The translations under genes were made by a program, and so were the position numbers. Shown here piece by piece: positions 25,601-38,000 of a DNA stretch of 64,000 nucleotides. Origin of the DNA: Bicyclus anynana (lineage: Eukaryota > Arthropoda > Insecta > Lepidoptera > Nymphalidae); contig NC_069085.1 in the NCBI RefSeq assembly GCF_947172395.1, positions 3,628,112 through 3,692,111 on the forward strand, read 5' to 3'. Below the pieces are notes generated by a model, which saw only the letters and a list, made by a program, of their open reading frames with translations, searched no databases and was not told the DNA's origin. Within the stretch, counting starts at the first letter, position 1; every line of letters starts with the position of its first letter.

Positions 25601-27394
25601 GGGTTACGATAGTTTAGATCTGGCTGACCAACAACGAATTGATGCAAGTAATATTTTCCGACTTCTTCTCTATATTCCCAAGCGCTACCTCTAAAGTGGC
25701 TTAGCTAAAACATTTAATATCTTATTATTTTATAATATTTAAACAATATTGTGAAATAACTGTGAAAAAATCGCTGCTTTATGAAATATGTTGGTAATAT
25801 TTCTTTACCTACCCAGTTATTTGGTGGTTGCAAGTTTCCATTTTCATCTACGACTCCATCTTCCCATACAAAGTAATTGTAATATTTCTCATTCCCATTA
25901 AGAGCTTCTTGAAACCATACACTTTCGTTTGAAGTATGATTCGGTACCAGATCTAATACGACTTTGATGTCTGCAAAAAGGATTTGTGTGACCATTTTAT
26001 TCCGAGAAAATTGTAATTCCTTCTACAATATGAAGCTCAATAGATGTTTTCAATTTATAGAACGAGTTTCGCTTGTAAGTGGTTTTAGAATCATTATAGT
26101 GGAACATTTTACTACCCTTTTAGAAACTTGAATTGAATGATGAAAACAGCTATAATACAAAATATATAACAAAAAAAAATTAAATTGTGATTCTAAATAT
26201 CCAAATGTTATCTATTATATGTGGCAAAAAACAAATCATTTGCATATTAATAATATTTAGTTATCTTTTGTATATATAATCTTTTAAAGTTAAATTAAAT
26301 TTAATAATACTAGTACAAGTATATAATATTATACAACAAAATATCACACTTACAATTTTATCTACTTACCTAATTCATTCGCCTTATCTAGAAGCTCGTC
26401 GAAATCCTCCATAGTTCCGAATTCATCGTGAATTGCATAAAAGTCGGCGATGTCATACCCAAAGTCATACATCGGGGATTGAAAAATTGGGGAGAGCCAT
26501 ATAGCACCAGCACCAAGTTCTTTTATATACTCCAATTTTGAAGTTATACCTAAAATATATTAAACTAAAACATATATATGACCGAGTTTTCTTAACTATT
26601 ACTTATTTATAGCGAAAAGAGTAGTGATAAAAGGGAATGCCTATCCCTGGCCCTAGCCTAACCTAACCACCCGGCAATTTACTTAAAAAATCTTGTTATT
26701 TCTACTTTTATAATGAAATCATTACTTTATCGAAAAAAGTTTGCGTAATGTTTTGCGACACTTTTCATTTAATTTTAATTTGTCTCTAACGGGGTCAAGC
26801 AAAGATAATTGAGAATCTGAATTTTTCGACATTTTTTGAGATCATTGGTTTGTTTGTTCGTTTTCCTGTTTGTTAAGTATGTTGATAACAGAAAAAAATA
26901 CAGCTTCAAATGTTACTTCGCCGCTTTTCGAGCTAGAAGAAAAGAAAAAATGTTTTTTTCTTCAAGAAACATACTTTTATTGCATAAGCCAATTATATTA
27001 TTTAACCAGATCCTTATTTATTCATCATAATATCATATCCATAATCCATATACTTTTATTTAAGTGGGTATATCTGGAAACCCGGGGTTGTATTGGCTGG
27101 TGAACATTCCCTTAAATGCGTTATTTTACACGCAGAAAGAGTTTATTTTATTTATATTATTTTTAAGAAATTTAGCTTTCTTTGGATTTTTAGATCTTCA
27201 AAAGCTTTTTTCAACGTACCTTTAATATCACCAATTCCATCACCGTCACTGTCAACGTAAGAACGCGGATATATTTGATACACTATAGTGGTTTCCCACC
27301 ACTCTAACGGTTTCTCATTTTCTTGTTTTATAGTACTACCCGCACAAAGTATTACGTAAGTTGAAACTGCCAAAAAAATAAATATCTCTTTCAT
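22671..27394 (-). CDS. Maltase-like alpha-glucosidase, gene 3 (GH13_17), complete
   Basis: Secreted alpha-glucosidase. Coding exons in transcription order: 27394-27220, 26549-26370, 25970-25813, 25704-25579, 25481-25026, 24951-24844, 24758-24608, 24515-24320, 23782-23645 and 22737-22671, giving 584 residues and a TAA stop. Unlike genes 1 and 2 the signal peptide (MKEIFIFLAVSTYVILCAGS) and start lie in one exon, and the large catalytic exon is split after ...VVAEMK. Motifs are intact: DSDGDGIGD, DLVPNH, QPDLN, GFRVDA (about D230), MTEVYA (about E304) and VGNHDQ (about D370). Exon 24951-24844 uses an unusual AAG acceptor (GTTAAAAAG). No C-terminal membrane tail is seen. Active enzyme expected. 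The VGNHDQ instead of AGNHDN near the active site could mean a different substrate range, which is inference. Confidence 0.94.
22841..22871. repeat. Hairpin with perfect 13-bp arms in a gene 3 intron
   Basis: AGAACATCCTTGG and its complement flank a 5-nt loop (ACGAG), in the last intron of gene 3. Confidence 0.75.
23858..24027 (-). mobile_element. Helitron-like copy in a gene 3 intron
   Basis: On the minus strand it starts CTATACTAATATTATAAAGC and ends with GCGTAACATCAGCTAGTC, matching the copy at 16366. It lies between exons 24320 and 23782. Confidence 0.6.
24096..24290 (+). repeat. Dispersed repeat (family R1)
   Basis: It shares GGGAGAATAACACGAGCG, CTTAACCCTACACCCATCGG and CTAAGATATTCGCATCTC with copies at 43308-43500, 46084-46612 (split by a SINE) and inverted at 59568-59690. 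It lies close to gene 3 exon 24515-24320. The class is unknown. Confidence 0.65.
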
Positions 27395-27468
27395 TTTTTT
27401 TTTAATAAATCGCCCAATTTTGCTTGTAGAACATCAAAGAGTGGCTGGGAAAATTAGACACTAACAGA

Positions 27469-27476
27469 TTTATATA
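27469..27476 (-). promoter_or_regulatory. TATA box of maltase gene 3
   Basis: On the minus strand TATATAAA lies about 75 nt before the ATG, predicting transcription from about 27445 and a 5' UTR of roughly 50 nt. Confidence 0.6.
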
Positions 27477-27595
27477 TGCCTGACGATGAAAATTCAAGTG
27501 TTTTTATCAGAGATAGTTCCGATGATTTTGATCTCATGTTATGCAATTTGTGATTTTCTTGTATTATTCATACTATCAGAAATACAGAACTATTT

Positions 27596-27803
27596 ATAAT
27601 ATACTAATACTATAAAGCTGATAAGTTTGTCTGTTTGTTTGATTGGTTAAACGCGCTAATCTCTGGAACTACTGGTCCGATTTGAAAAATTCTTTCAGTG
27701 TTAGATAGCCCATTTATCGAGCTTTATATTATGTCTTTATATTCCTACAAAAACTGGAACCACGAGCCACACGGGTGAAACCGCGCGGCTACAGCTATTG
27801 TTT
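27596..27803 (+). mobile_element. Helitron-like element upstream of gene 3
   Basis: It matches the 16366 copy: ATACTAATACTATAAAGCTG at the start, ACTACTGGTCCGATTTGAAA in the body and GAAACCGCGCGGCTACAGCT at the end. It sits about 120 nt upstream of the gene 3 TATA box. Confidence 0.6.
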
Positions 27804-27956
27804 CTGTAAATGCCTATTTGGGTTAACCTAGGCTGAAGTTTAAATTGCTCTCCGAGACATTGAACGATTTTTCAGATACTACTTTAAGCCAATTCAAAGA
27901 AATTCTCTATATTATAACTTTCACTAGAAACTGGATTGTTCCAACTAATTTATACA

Positions 27957-28112
27957 ATGATATAATATTCTTATCAGACAATGGACGTCCACTGCTGGGT
28001 ATTGGCCTCTTGTAAGTCTGCAGGATTTTGCGGTACGAAGTCGCCATTCCAGCTCCTTGAGGTTAGGACCCCAACGTCTATCAGTTCTTCGAACTATGTG
28101 CCTTGCCATATT
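27957..28112 (-). mobile_element. RTE 3' ORF fragment
   Basis: On the minus strand it encodes the RRADRRWGPNLKELEWRLRT-like end of an RTE ORF and reaches the GGACGTCCATTGTC terminus, in the gap between genes 4 and 3. Confidence 0.65.
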
Positions 28113-28985
28113 ATTTAGGTAAATATTGTCTGATATCAATAATACTTCGTTGGAGATAGATAAGACGTCTCTGGAAAAAATATTGGTTATCTGTTGACCA
28201 ACAAACAACAAATAACTCCAAAAACTATCTCGAGTGGATACTTAGGTATCTATACCTATAGACTTGCCCAGATCTTAAACAAATACCTATACATAAGCAG
28301 AAAACGTCTATAAGTCATTTATATACATAAACGGGACATATATATAAATAAACCGGAATTTTAGAATTTTTTTTTGGAATCCAAAAAAAATTAAGTTGGA
28401 AACTCGTCTGCATCTGCATTTGGCATCTATAATTTTAACACTTTCAAGGTAAGAATGAATAGATAGGTTTATTTTGGCAAACGTGATTTAATTTGGATTC
28501 ATACTTTTAATTTATCACAATTATTTTTTAAATCGCAGGAAGAACATCATCATACGTGAAAAAAAATTCAAAGAACAACACCTTTTAGAGACGTCAAAAA
28601 TTACACAAGTGAACAATTTAATCCACCTTTTTCAAAAAATTTCCGAGTAGTAATAGTATTTTAAAGTATTTAGGTTTTTCAAGGTCGTCATTAAAATTGT
28701 CGAGAATAATCTGATGTTTTCAAAATTTATGGTAACCCTATTGGTATTGAGTTTTCTCCTTTATGGTCGATAAGTTTATATTTAAAGAAATGATGCCATA
28801 TTGTTCCTATATTTATTTAGGTGTAAAAATTAAGTTTTACATACGCAAACTTTATTTAACTGGATTGTAAATTGAGATAATATTAATAAGTATTAATTAT
28901 CATCATTGAGTCCACTGCCAGACTTTTTCATATATTATGAGAAAGACTATGAAAAAAGAAAAGTAATTAATAATTAAAAAATATT
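28113..28985. other. Intergenic gap between genes 4 and 3
   Basis: AT-rich, short open frames only. I see no exon or known repeat in it. Confidence 0.5.
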
Positions 28986-28991
28986 TTTATT
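28986..28991 (-). terminator. Poly(A) signal of gene 4
   Basis: On the minus strand AATAAA lies about 37 nt past the TAA stop of gene 4. Confidence 0.6.
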
Positions 28992-29027
28992 TTTAATAAC
29001 AAAATATATTTTTTGATTGATAATATT

Positions 29028-32000
29028 TTACACTTGCATCCTCAATACTAGAGCCTCGTCCGCGCCAATGTCCAAATAATTCGCATGCACATTGTCACTG
29101 CAAAAATAAATTAACATTTAAAAATTCTACATGATCATCGAGCAACACTATATTTTATTTCCACGAGAAGGGGAACTACGCGGATGAAAAAGGGGAAACA
29201 TTGGAACACTCACTAGTTCTGAATTTTTTTTCCATCTTTTGACTCCTAAATGGACGACCGGTCGCCCGTATCCCATACGTGACATGTAAAAAAATATAAC
29301 TATCACTAAGGGCAATAGGCGAGCACAGTATCATGCTCCGCGTGATAGAGGAACATAAAGAGATTTTTTAAATGGCTCACAACGGTAGATTAAAACCGCA
29401 TTCTCTGACTGTCGGCTTCTTCAACGCAGACGGGCTTTTCGATAAAATATCGCGGGCAGCAAATGGTTAAGGATTTTTTACCTGAAAGTCCTAGTAGAAA
29501 GCACGCTGCTAGCCTCGACCTCTAACTGTCCAAATATAAGATCAAAGGCAGTTAGATTGACAACTTGATAGGTTCTACCGACGTTCATAACTACTACATA
29601 GGCGTCGTCGTTGTACCATCTGTAACAATATGATTATATCCAATGATATTAAATAATGTTAGATGTGTTATTAGCGCATGAAAAATGAAAGAAAAAAAGA
29701 AGAAAAATCGATTCTTTTTATAAATTGTTTTTATTAAAAAAATTGGTAGCCTGTAAAGTCGGTATACGGGCGAAAGATTTACGTGACAACGACTTTAAGT
29801 GGTAAAATAATTTTAATGTGAATATTCATTCGTATAGTAGGAAGAAGGATGAAATAATAGTAACAATTTAAAACATTTATTTATACAAAGAATTATATTT
29901 AAAACATTAATTTATACAAAGAATCACGCACTGAATTTCATATTAACAAAATTTTATTCACTCGCTCTCATTGTGAGCGCATAACGTGAGCGGAGCGTAA
30001 CGCAGTTTCTTGAAGTGTCACCCGGCAAACCAATTTATAAGACGTTGTCCCGTCAAAAAGTAAAGGTTACAGACAGTCAATATCCTTAAGCATTTAAGAC
30101 TGGGGATTTTATCTCCTAACCTAAGGAATGAATGAATAACCTGATAATATTACTCGCAATTAACCTATGAATATTATTCAAATCATTCCGTTCAATCGAT
30201 TTAATTCACGTTTATTGATTCCCGACCACTTTAAAGTAAATTCCGCACTCTCAAATATAATTGAATCGTTCACAAACTAAGAAAAATGACAAATAATAAT
30301 AATTATTACTACTTGATTCAACAATTGGTAGGTAAGTTTCAAGTCTTTCTTCAGCAAAGATTCTGTATTTAAAAGATCTACTCTTTCGAGACTCTTCACA
30401 AATAATGGTTTATATTTGCACAATTGTTTGCTCCATTGTTTGAACAATAACTCGATCATAATGTTAATTGGCATTCTACATTTCAAGGCAATAACTGGTT
30501 GGATAAAAAATTCGTTCAAATATTCCCATTTACTTAATAAAGTATTTTTTATTTAGAATTCCACTCACAAAAATTAAAATGAGTTATAAAATAAGTTTCA
30601 CGGCTTAATTTATACTGACCCTACTAAAAGTAGTTACCAGATTATTTTTTGGCCTTTAGTTTAATGATTTGTATATTTTATCTTAGCTCTTTCTTTTGAT
30701 ATCTTTCTTTGATATATGATATTTGATATGATATTAGTCAGGGATGCCTAGAACATTTTGTTCAACAACAGTTATGGATTCTGGTAACTAACTGAGTTAC
30801 CAGGAAATGAAAAATTCTGAGCGTCTTAACGAAACAATGTACCACGCAATTTCTAGGAAATTGTGGCTGTTAAGTTGTTTAACTATTAATTAATCAACAG
30901 TAAAAAAAAATATCTGGTTAGTAACAGCTTTTGATACACTACCCTCCCAACTAAAACCTCCTTAAACTACCCTCCTTAAAAGTTGTTACTAACTGTTTTA
31001 AGCGCCAAAGACTCATACCGGCCGAGTCTCAAGCGAAGACCCATCAACGTTCGGTACACTTGATAATGAGATCGCTCTGCTAACCGCTGACTGGCCAAAG
31101 GATGATTATTAATTAATGATAATTGTTACAAATATAAAACTTACCTTTTAAACGCAAAGACTTCATTATTAAGCGCCAAAGACTCGTACCGGCCGAGTCT
31201 GAACGCCGGTCTCAAGCGAAGACGCATCAACGTTCGGTAGACTTGATAATGAGATCGTTCTGCTAACCGTTGACTGGCCAAAAGATGATTATTAATTTAT
31301 GATAATGGTGACAAATATAAACCTCACCTTTTAAATGCAAAGACTTCATTATTAAGCGCCAAAGACTCGTACCGGCCGAGTCTGAACGCCGGTCTCAAGC
31401 GTAGACGCATCAGCGTTCGGTAGACTTGATAATGAGATCGCTCTGCCAACCGCTGACTGGCCAAAGGATGATTATTAATTTATGATAATGATGACAAATA
31501 TAAAACTCACCTTTTAAACGCAAAGACTTCATTATTAAGCGCCAAAGACTCATACCGGCCGAGTCTGAACGCCGGTCTCAAGCGAAGACCCATCAACGTT
31601 CGGTAGACTTGGTAATGAGATCGTACAGCAGACCGCTGACTCGCCACGTTGATATGTTCGTAACCTTCTGCTACCGGAAGCCACGACTTCTCTGCTGCTG
31701 AGAAACCTGTAGGTATTAAGATAAGTTAAAATTATATCGGTAGTGCTACGGAGTTGCCCCAACCTACATCTAACAGGCCTGTGCCCTGTTTAGTTTAAAT
31801 AATAAATTTTATTCATTGAAAATATAACTACTTATACCTACACATTGTCCTTTTCTTCGTCTAAGTTTATGTTTTGGAGAGTATGTAGTGTGAATATCAT
31901 CACCGCATTAGAAAGACAGAAAGAAAGAAAATAAGTTTATTCACTTTTTAGTGTCACAAACAGTACATCCTATCTTAGATATTATATGACTGTCTGTGAC

Positions 32001-35000
32001 ACCAAACAGAAAGGGTTTACAGCTCAGCATTAGCCGTTCATCGCAGGAAAGCAATGCCCAGCGCTGATTTTCAGCTGAGACCCGGGTGACGTCACAGTCA
32101 GTTATAATTACAAACTAACCAACTAATCAAAATACTTTAAATACATTCAAATAAAAAATTCTAGATAATAAAACACAAAACACATTACTTAAGTGAATAA
32201 GCACGAATATTACGACAACTAGCTGATATTGTTAGTAATCTGTAATTCTGTCGTTTCGTATTTACTTCTATTTATTTCACGGAATTAATTAATAAAACGT
32301 TAGTTTTAGTGTTTTCTATTTTCTGTGATTTATTTAATGCTAAATTGATTAGGTAAAAAATGTCATGCGGTGGATACTGACAACCCTTCGTGGATATCAT
32401 TGAGTAATTGACATTGTGATCTTCGTTAACTAATTTTTACAGAATACAAAAAATGCGGTTGTTATTGATTTTATGTTAATAATAATAGTAAGTTAGTAAT
32501 TAATTATAGTAAGTTAGCGAATAGACCGACAGAGTTAGTGATGTCACAGTATTTTTTTTTTACTCTTTACAAGTTAGCCCTTGACCACAATATCACCTGA
32601 TGGTAAGTGATGATGCAGTCTAAGATGGAAGCGGGCTAACTTGTTAGGAGGAGGATGAAAATTCACACCCCTTTTTCGGTATCTACACGACATCGTACCG
32701 GAACGCTAAATCGCTTGGCGATACATCTTTGTCGGTAGGGTGGTAACTAGCCACGGCCGAAGCCTCTCACCAGCCAGACCTGGACCAATTAAGAAAATCT
32801 CAATCGGCCCAGCCGGGGATCGAACCCAGGTCCTCCGTTTTGTAAATCCATCGCGCATACCACTGCGCCACGGAGGCCGTCAAATCGTACCGGAACTCTA
32901 AATCGCTTGGCGGTCGTTTTTGCCGGTAGAGTTGTAACTAGCCACGGCCGAAGCCTTTCACCAAACCTGGACCAATTAAGAAAATCTCAATCGGCCCAGC
33001 CGGGGATCGAACCCAGGACCTCCGTCATGTAAATCCATTCCACTGCGCCACGGAGGTCGTCAAAAATTAAAAGATATTGTGATACCTACTTGTTTTTCTC
33101 TTTTCAGTTCAAGCAGTCTTTTTTTTCGTTTTTACAATAATAGTTTTTTGTTAATAATAGTAAGTTAGTGATAATAGTAAGTTAGTAATTATAGTAAGTT
33201 AGTGAAAAGACCGACAGGGTTAGTGCTGACACAGTATAATGGTACGTATACACGGTTCAATCTCATTACCTGCGTTCTTTCCGTTATTCCACTGGAAGGG
33301 CGTCCGCACCGGGTCGCGGGACACGTCTATAAAGTTGACCGGGTCATCCGTATTGCAGGCGAGCTGGTCCTTCGTCTCGGTCCACGGCACGAACCCATTT
33401 ACCATACCTATTTCTTCGCCCTTTGTAATGGAAATAAGTTTACGCACTCGGAATAAATGCGACAAATTATCGAGCACTTTCATACCTATTTTTAAAATGT
33501 TAATTTTATTGTACCTGTGGAATTGGACTGGGCGAAATTTTTATTTACAGTTACCACAACTTATAAAAACCAGATTGGTCGGTCACCAACTGGGGGTTCC
33601 GTACAAATTTTTACGCACATAATGATTGATGTACTTTAAAAGAGGAATGATTTAATTAATCACAAATGTATTACATTAGATTTTTCCCTATTAAACTTGG
33701 CAAATTTCACAATTGTAGGTCAAAGGAAAGCACCTGTCAAACTGTAAGTATGTTTTTTGCACGCTTATCTTCTATACGTTAACTTAGAAATGTGATTTTT
33801 TTTCAAAGTTACAAGGGACTGTGGACCAGATATAATTTCAACTCGTAACTCTAAGCTCTCATTCGCACGAGAGTTATTTTTAACGGACATTAAAAAAACA
33901 TTCAAATACAACAAATACATAACCAAGTCTACACGACGGCGTTTTTAAAACACGACGATTATTTATTGAGCGTTTTTTAAACACAATGATTGTTGCACCA
34001 TGAATTAAATTAAGAACGATACAAAAGTATCGCTTTTTAGAAATCTCGCGCGAATGAGGTTAAAGCGTTAGCGAGTTAAAGGGTCTAGACAGACGGATAA
34101 CGAGGTGATACTGTTTATTTGAATTAAGATAGGGAACCCTAAAATTGTGAAATTATAACATTATCTTTCCTCTTACCTACCATGTAAGTGATAGCGATTC
34201 CAGGCAACAGTAGGACGAGCATGTTGAATGCGTCCACTAGCTCGGGTCGAAAGCGGGATGCTACTCTGCCTATATCGTTGGTGCCCGTCTGAAATCATCA
34301 GTACATACATGTAATATACTTTACTCCTACCCAAAACTCTATCCCTACCCTACCCGACCGTACCCGTACTCTACCCAACCCAACCCTACCCCTCTTTTAA
34401 GTATTATTACGAATCTTTTGTATGGGAGTATAGAAAGTGTTATTGTTAGACTTTTTTTAATTTTTATATTCCCCAAACCTTGTCCTAACAATGACGAATA
34501 CATAAAACTAAAAATCATCCAAATCGGTGCAGTCGTTCGAAAGTTATGCGGTCACGTACATTTCGGAGATCAATTTTTATTTATAAAGATTTCTTGTAAG
34601 AAAGAAAACCTTAGTATTTATTACCCCAGACCCGACTGGATCTTGACAAAACCTTGACAAATCACGTAGGTACCTAAATCTTTTTCAAGAGTCACTCCAT
34701 GAATATCAGCTCAGGACGCTCTAAGAATTCTATAATAATGGGGATGATGACTAGGTTTGCATATATTGATTTTTACGAGACATTCGGCCAAATACGCGTA
34801 AGGCTAATCAATAAATAAAAATGTCACAAATCAAGGACGTCATTCCTTCGCGCTATTTTGTATAAAGCGTATTTAGCGATCCGTGGCAGCACCCTAAATA
34901 TATCTCTTTAAATCCCTGTGGCTCCGAAAGTAATGATATTAGGACACTCTTACGTGGGATGATGACTAGGTTTAAATATATTGATTTTTTTGATTATGAT

Positions 35001-38000
35001 ACATTCGGGTAAATAAGGTCAATGTTAACTAATTTATACATAAAAAGCAAAGATTGTCTGGATATTTGCAAAATAAATAAGATTATACAATTTTAAAATC
35101 TATTCAAAAACTTTTATTGTAATTAGATGAAAATTCATACAGTTTTAGCTTTTTTACATTAAATGTGACATTTTTTAATATCTGAATAATAAACATAAAC
35201 GCACAAATAACAAATATCTTTGTTATAGTAATATGTTTAAACGCCAATACAAATGTAACGATCATTATATACCTACGACGTCATTAGTTAGTACCATTTT
35301 GTATGGAGCGTTTTTCAGGGATCCGCGGCAGCGCCGCAAGTCTGACCCTTTAAATTCCTGTAGCTCCGAAAGTAATGATCGCAGATACCCTGTTATTTTT
35401 ACAAAATTGCTTTACTATTAGCACACTCTTAATTTATATACAACTTAAAAAACTGTCATCATCCCATTTTGTCTGACACCTCACGAATCAAATCGACATC
35501 TGTATTTACACAATTAACTACTGGAAACAATACTTACAATTATTCTACGTAATACTCGTAGTCTATTAAATTCATTACCTCTCGTTTCGATATGCTTGTC
35601 TAAAAAAGGGGATACAAGTTCATTACCACCCAATTCGCCGGCTTCCGTAGCGGTTTGTAGGTCAACCAGCGATCGATCGCATATTTCATGTCTCTGGCAT
35701 CCAGCTCCTTCGTCAAGTCCTCTATGAGTGCGAAATTGAATGGGATGTGCGCTCCGTAGTGGATACCCTCTCCGTAGTACTTCACCGCGTTTTTGATACC
35801 CGTTGACGCATCTGTCATCATTACCCTGGGACAATTTATTTATTAGGCACGCGTTGATGTAAATAAAATCTTTTTAACAAAACAAAATATCCGACTTCAA
35901 AGATAACTCATTAAAGCATAACATCGTACCTACTATGTGCTTTCTATTAATCGGTTTAAAGACGGTGCCAAACAACAAAATAAACTTTAAGAGCCTATAT
36001 ACGCTAGCTATGGTATAGCTTTTTAGTGTGTCCTAGCATAGTGGCTGTAAACGCATCAGTATGGGCAATTTCGTTGACTTATTTCAGTTACATAGACTTA
36101 AACACAAAATAACTGAACCGATTGTCGTGAAAATTAAATAGGACCAAAAAATTCGTTGATAAGTGACGAAGTCATGAAGAAACAAACATGAAAAAACATA
36201 CGCGTAGAATTTAAAACCTCCTCATTTTTTTGAAGTCGGTTAAAAATAAAATATAAAAAGACAAGTGAAAGTCGGACTCGCCCACCTTTAAAGTATGTTA
36301 AAAAAATTAAATAAAGACACTTGTAACTATGTATGTAAGAAAATCTTGGAATCTTAAATTTGACCCACTTCCCGGTCTTCGATTCGGATGAAATTTTGCA
36401 CACGTGTTCTGATAATAATACACGCTAGCTAATTTAATTGAATTTAATCATAAATGTCGTGTCATAGGTTCTTTGTCCTTTAGCCCTTGACTACAATTAC
36501 ACCTGATGGTAAGTGATGATGCAATTTAAGATGGAAACGGGCTAACATGTTATGAGGAAGATATCCACATCCCTTACGGTTTCTACACAACATCGAACCG
36601 GAACGCTAAATCGCTTGGCGGTACGTCTTGCCGGTAGGGTGATAACTAGCCACGGCCGAAGTCTCTCACCAGCCATAATCTCACCTTGTCAAGTTATCCC
36701 GAAGACTAATAGCGTCAAATACATCGCGGAACTGTGACATTAGATCGTATGTCTCCTCCAAGTCCTTAGTGTAAACGTGATCCAGGTACTCGTAGTCATC
36801 AGGTCCGTACCCTGGCCTTCCAGTCTTCGGTTCATCAGGATACCTTCCTCCAAACAAATCCTTGTCAATTTCGACGAAATGATTTACTGCATTTATTCTC
36901 ATGCCCGCTACTCCTTTCTCGAGCCAGTATTTTATTATACTCTAGAAAATAATTTATTTTCATTACACGAGAGCTTGTACGATTGGGGATTTGGGGATAA
37001 AGAAATCATCATCCAACGTGATTTCTCATGTTATCCCGAAGAAAAATAAATATAGGTTTTAAGGTTATAGCACACATTGTCATAACTCGGAAAAGATTTG
37101 TAAGCGTATAGCCTCGCCGTTAACCAGACATCTAGAAGGCTACAGATAGGCGACGCTACGCAGGAGGGCTATTCAGTTACGATGTTTTGTATAACTATAT
37201 ATAAGTGCGAGTTTCAAATTCACTGCATCTTTCTCATTCTATAGTATCGTTTTAAATAGAGAAAAATAGAGGTGAATTAAAAACTCGCACTTCCGAGTTA
37301 TAAGAATATCGTTACAGAATAGCCTAGCTGACCTCATGGTCCAAGAGCTGGTGGACATTTATAGGTATTCGTATAGTATTTAAAAACTTATTCTGTACCT
37401 CTCCTATCCTAACCTAATACAGTATTGGAAACCTGGCTGGGGAGTAGTGCGGATCTTATTTAACCAAAAAGGAGGAGGTTCTACGTTCGGCTGTATGTAT
37501 GTTTTTTTTTATGTATGTCCAGCGATAATTCCGTCAATTATGGACCGATTTTGAAAATTCTTTTTTTGTTTTGTAGGGTTTACTTCCAAGGTGGTCCCAT
37601 TTTTTTTTAAATTATTCTTTTCATTTTACAAACAAAGCGTAAAATAAATATTAGTATAGAATATAACTCCTTACCTTTAATTCTTCAACAACTACTGGAT
37701 TTCTAAAATTCAAATCAGGCTGAGAAATTCCGAACTGATGCAAATAATATTGATCGCGATTTGGGACGTAATGCCATGCACTTTTTCTGAAGACACTTAT
37801 CTGAAATTTAAATGGAATTAAGCTAACAAGGATTTACTCGCTCGGTCTGATGGATGAAGAAGACACCTTGGTTTAAAATGAATAATGAAATTTTGCTCAG
37901 TAATATTTCGTAGAACCGTTATTAGCATTTTAGAAAAGAGCACAATCAAATTATATTGTTATAACGGTCCATGATAAGATATCATGGACCGTTATAAGCC

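Noticed and set aside
33239..33622. 127-codon plus-strand open frame
   Set aside because: Antisense shadow of gene 4 exon 33420-33270 that continues into the intron; the coding exon is on the minus strand.
35514..35834. 106-codon minus-strand open frame
   Set aside because: Wrong frame over gene 4 exon 35825-35627; the frame with RVMMTDAS and splice sites is the real one.
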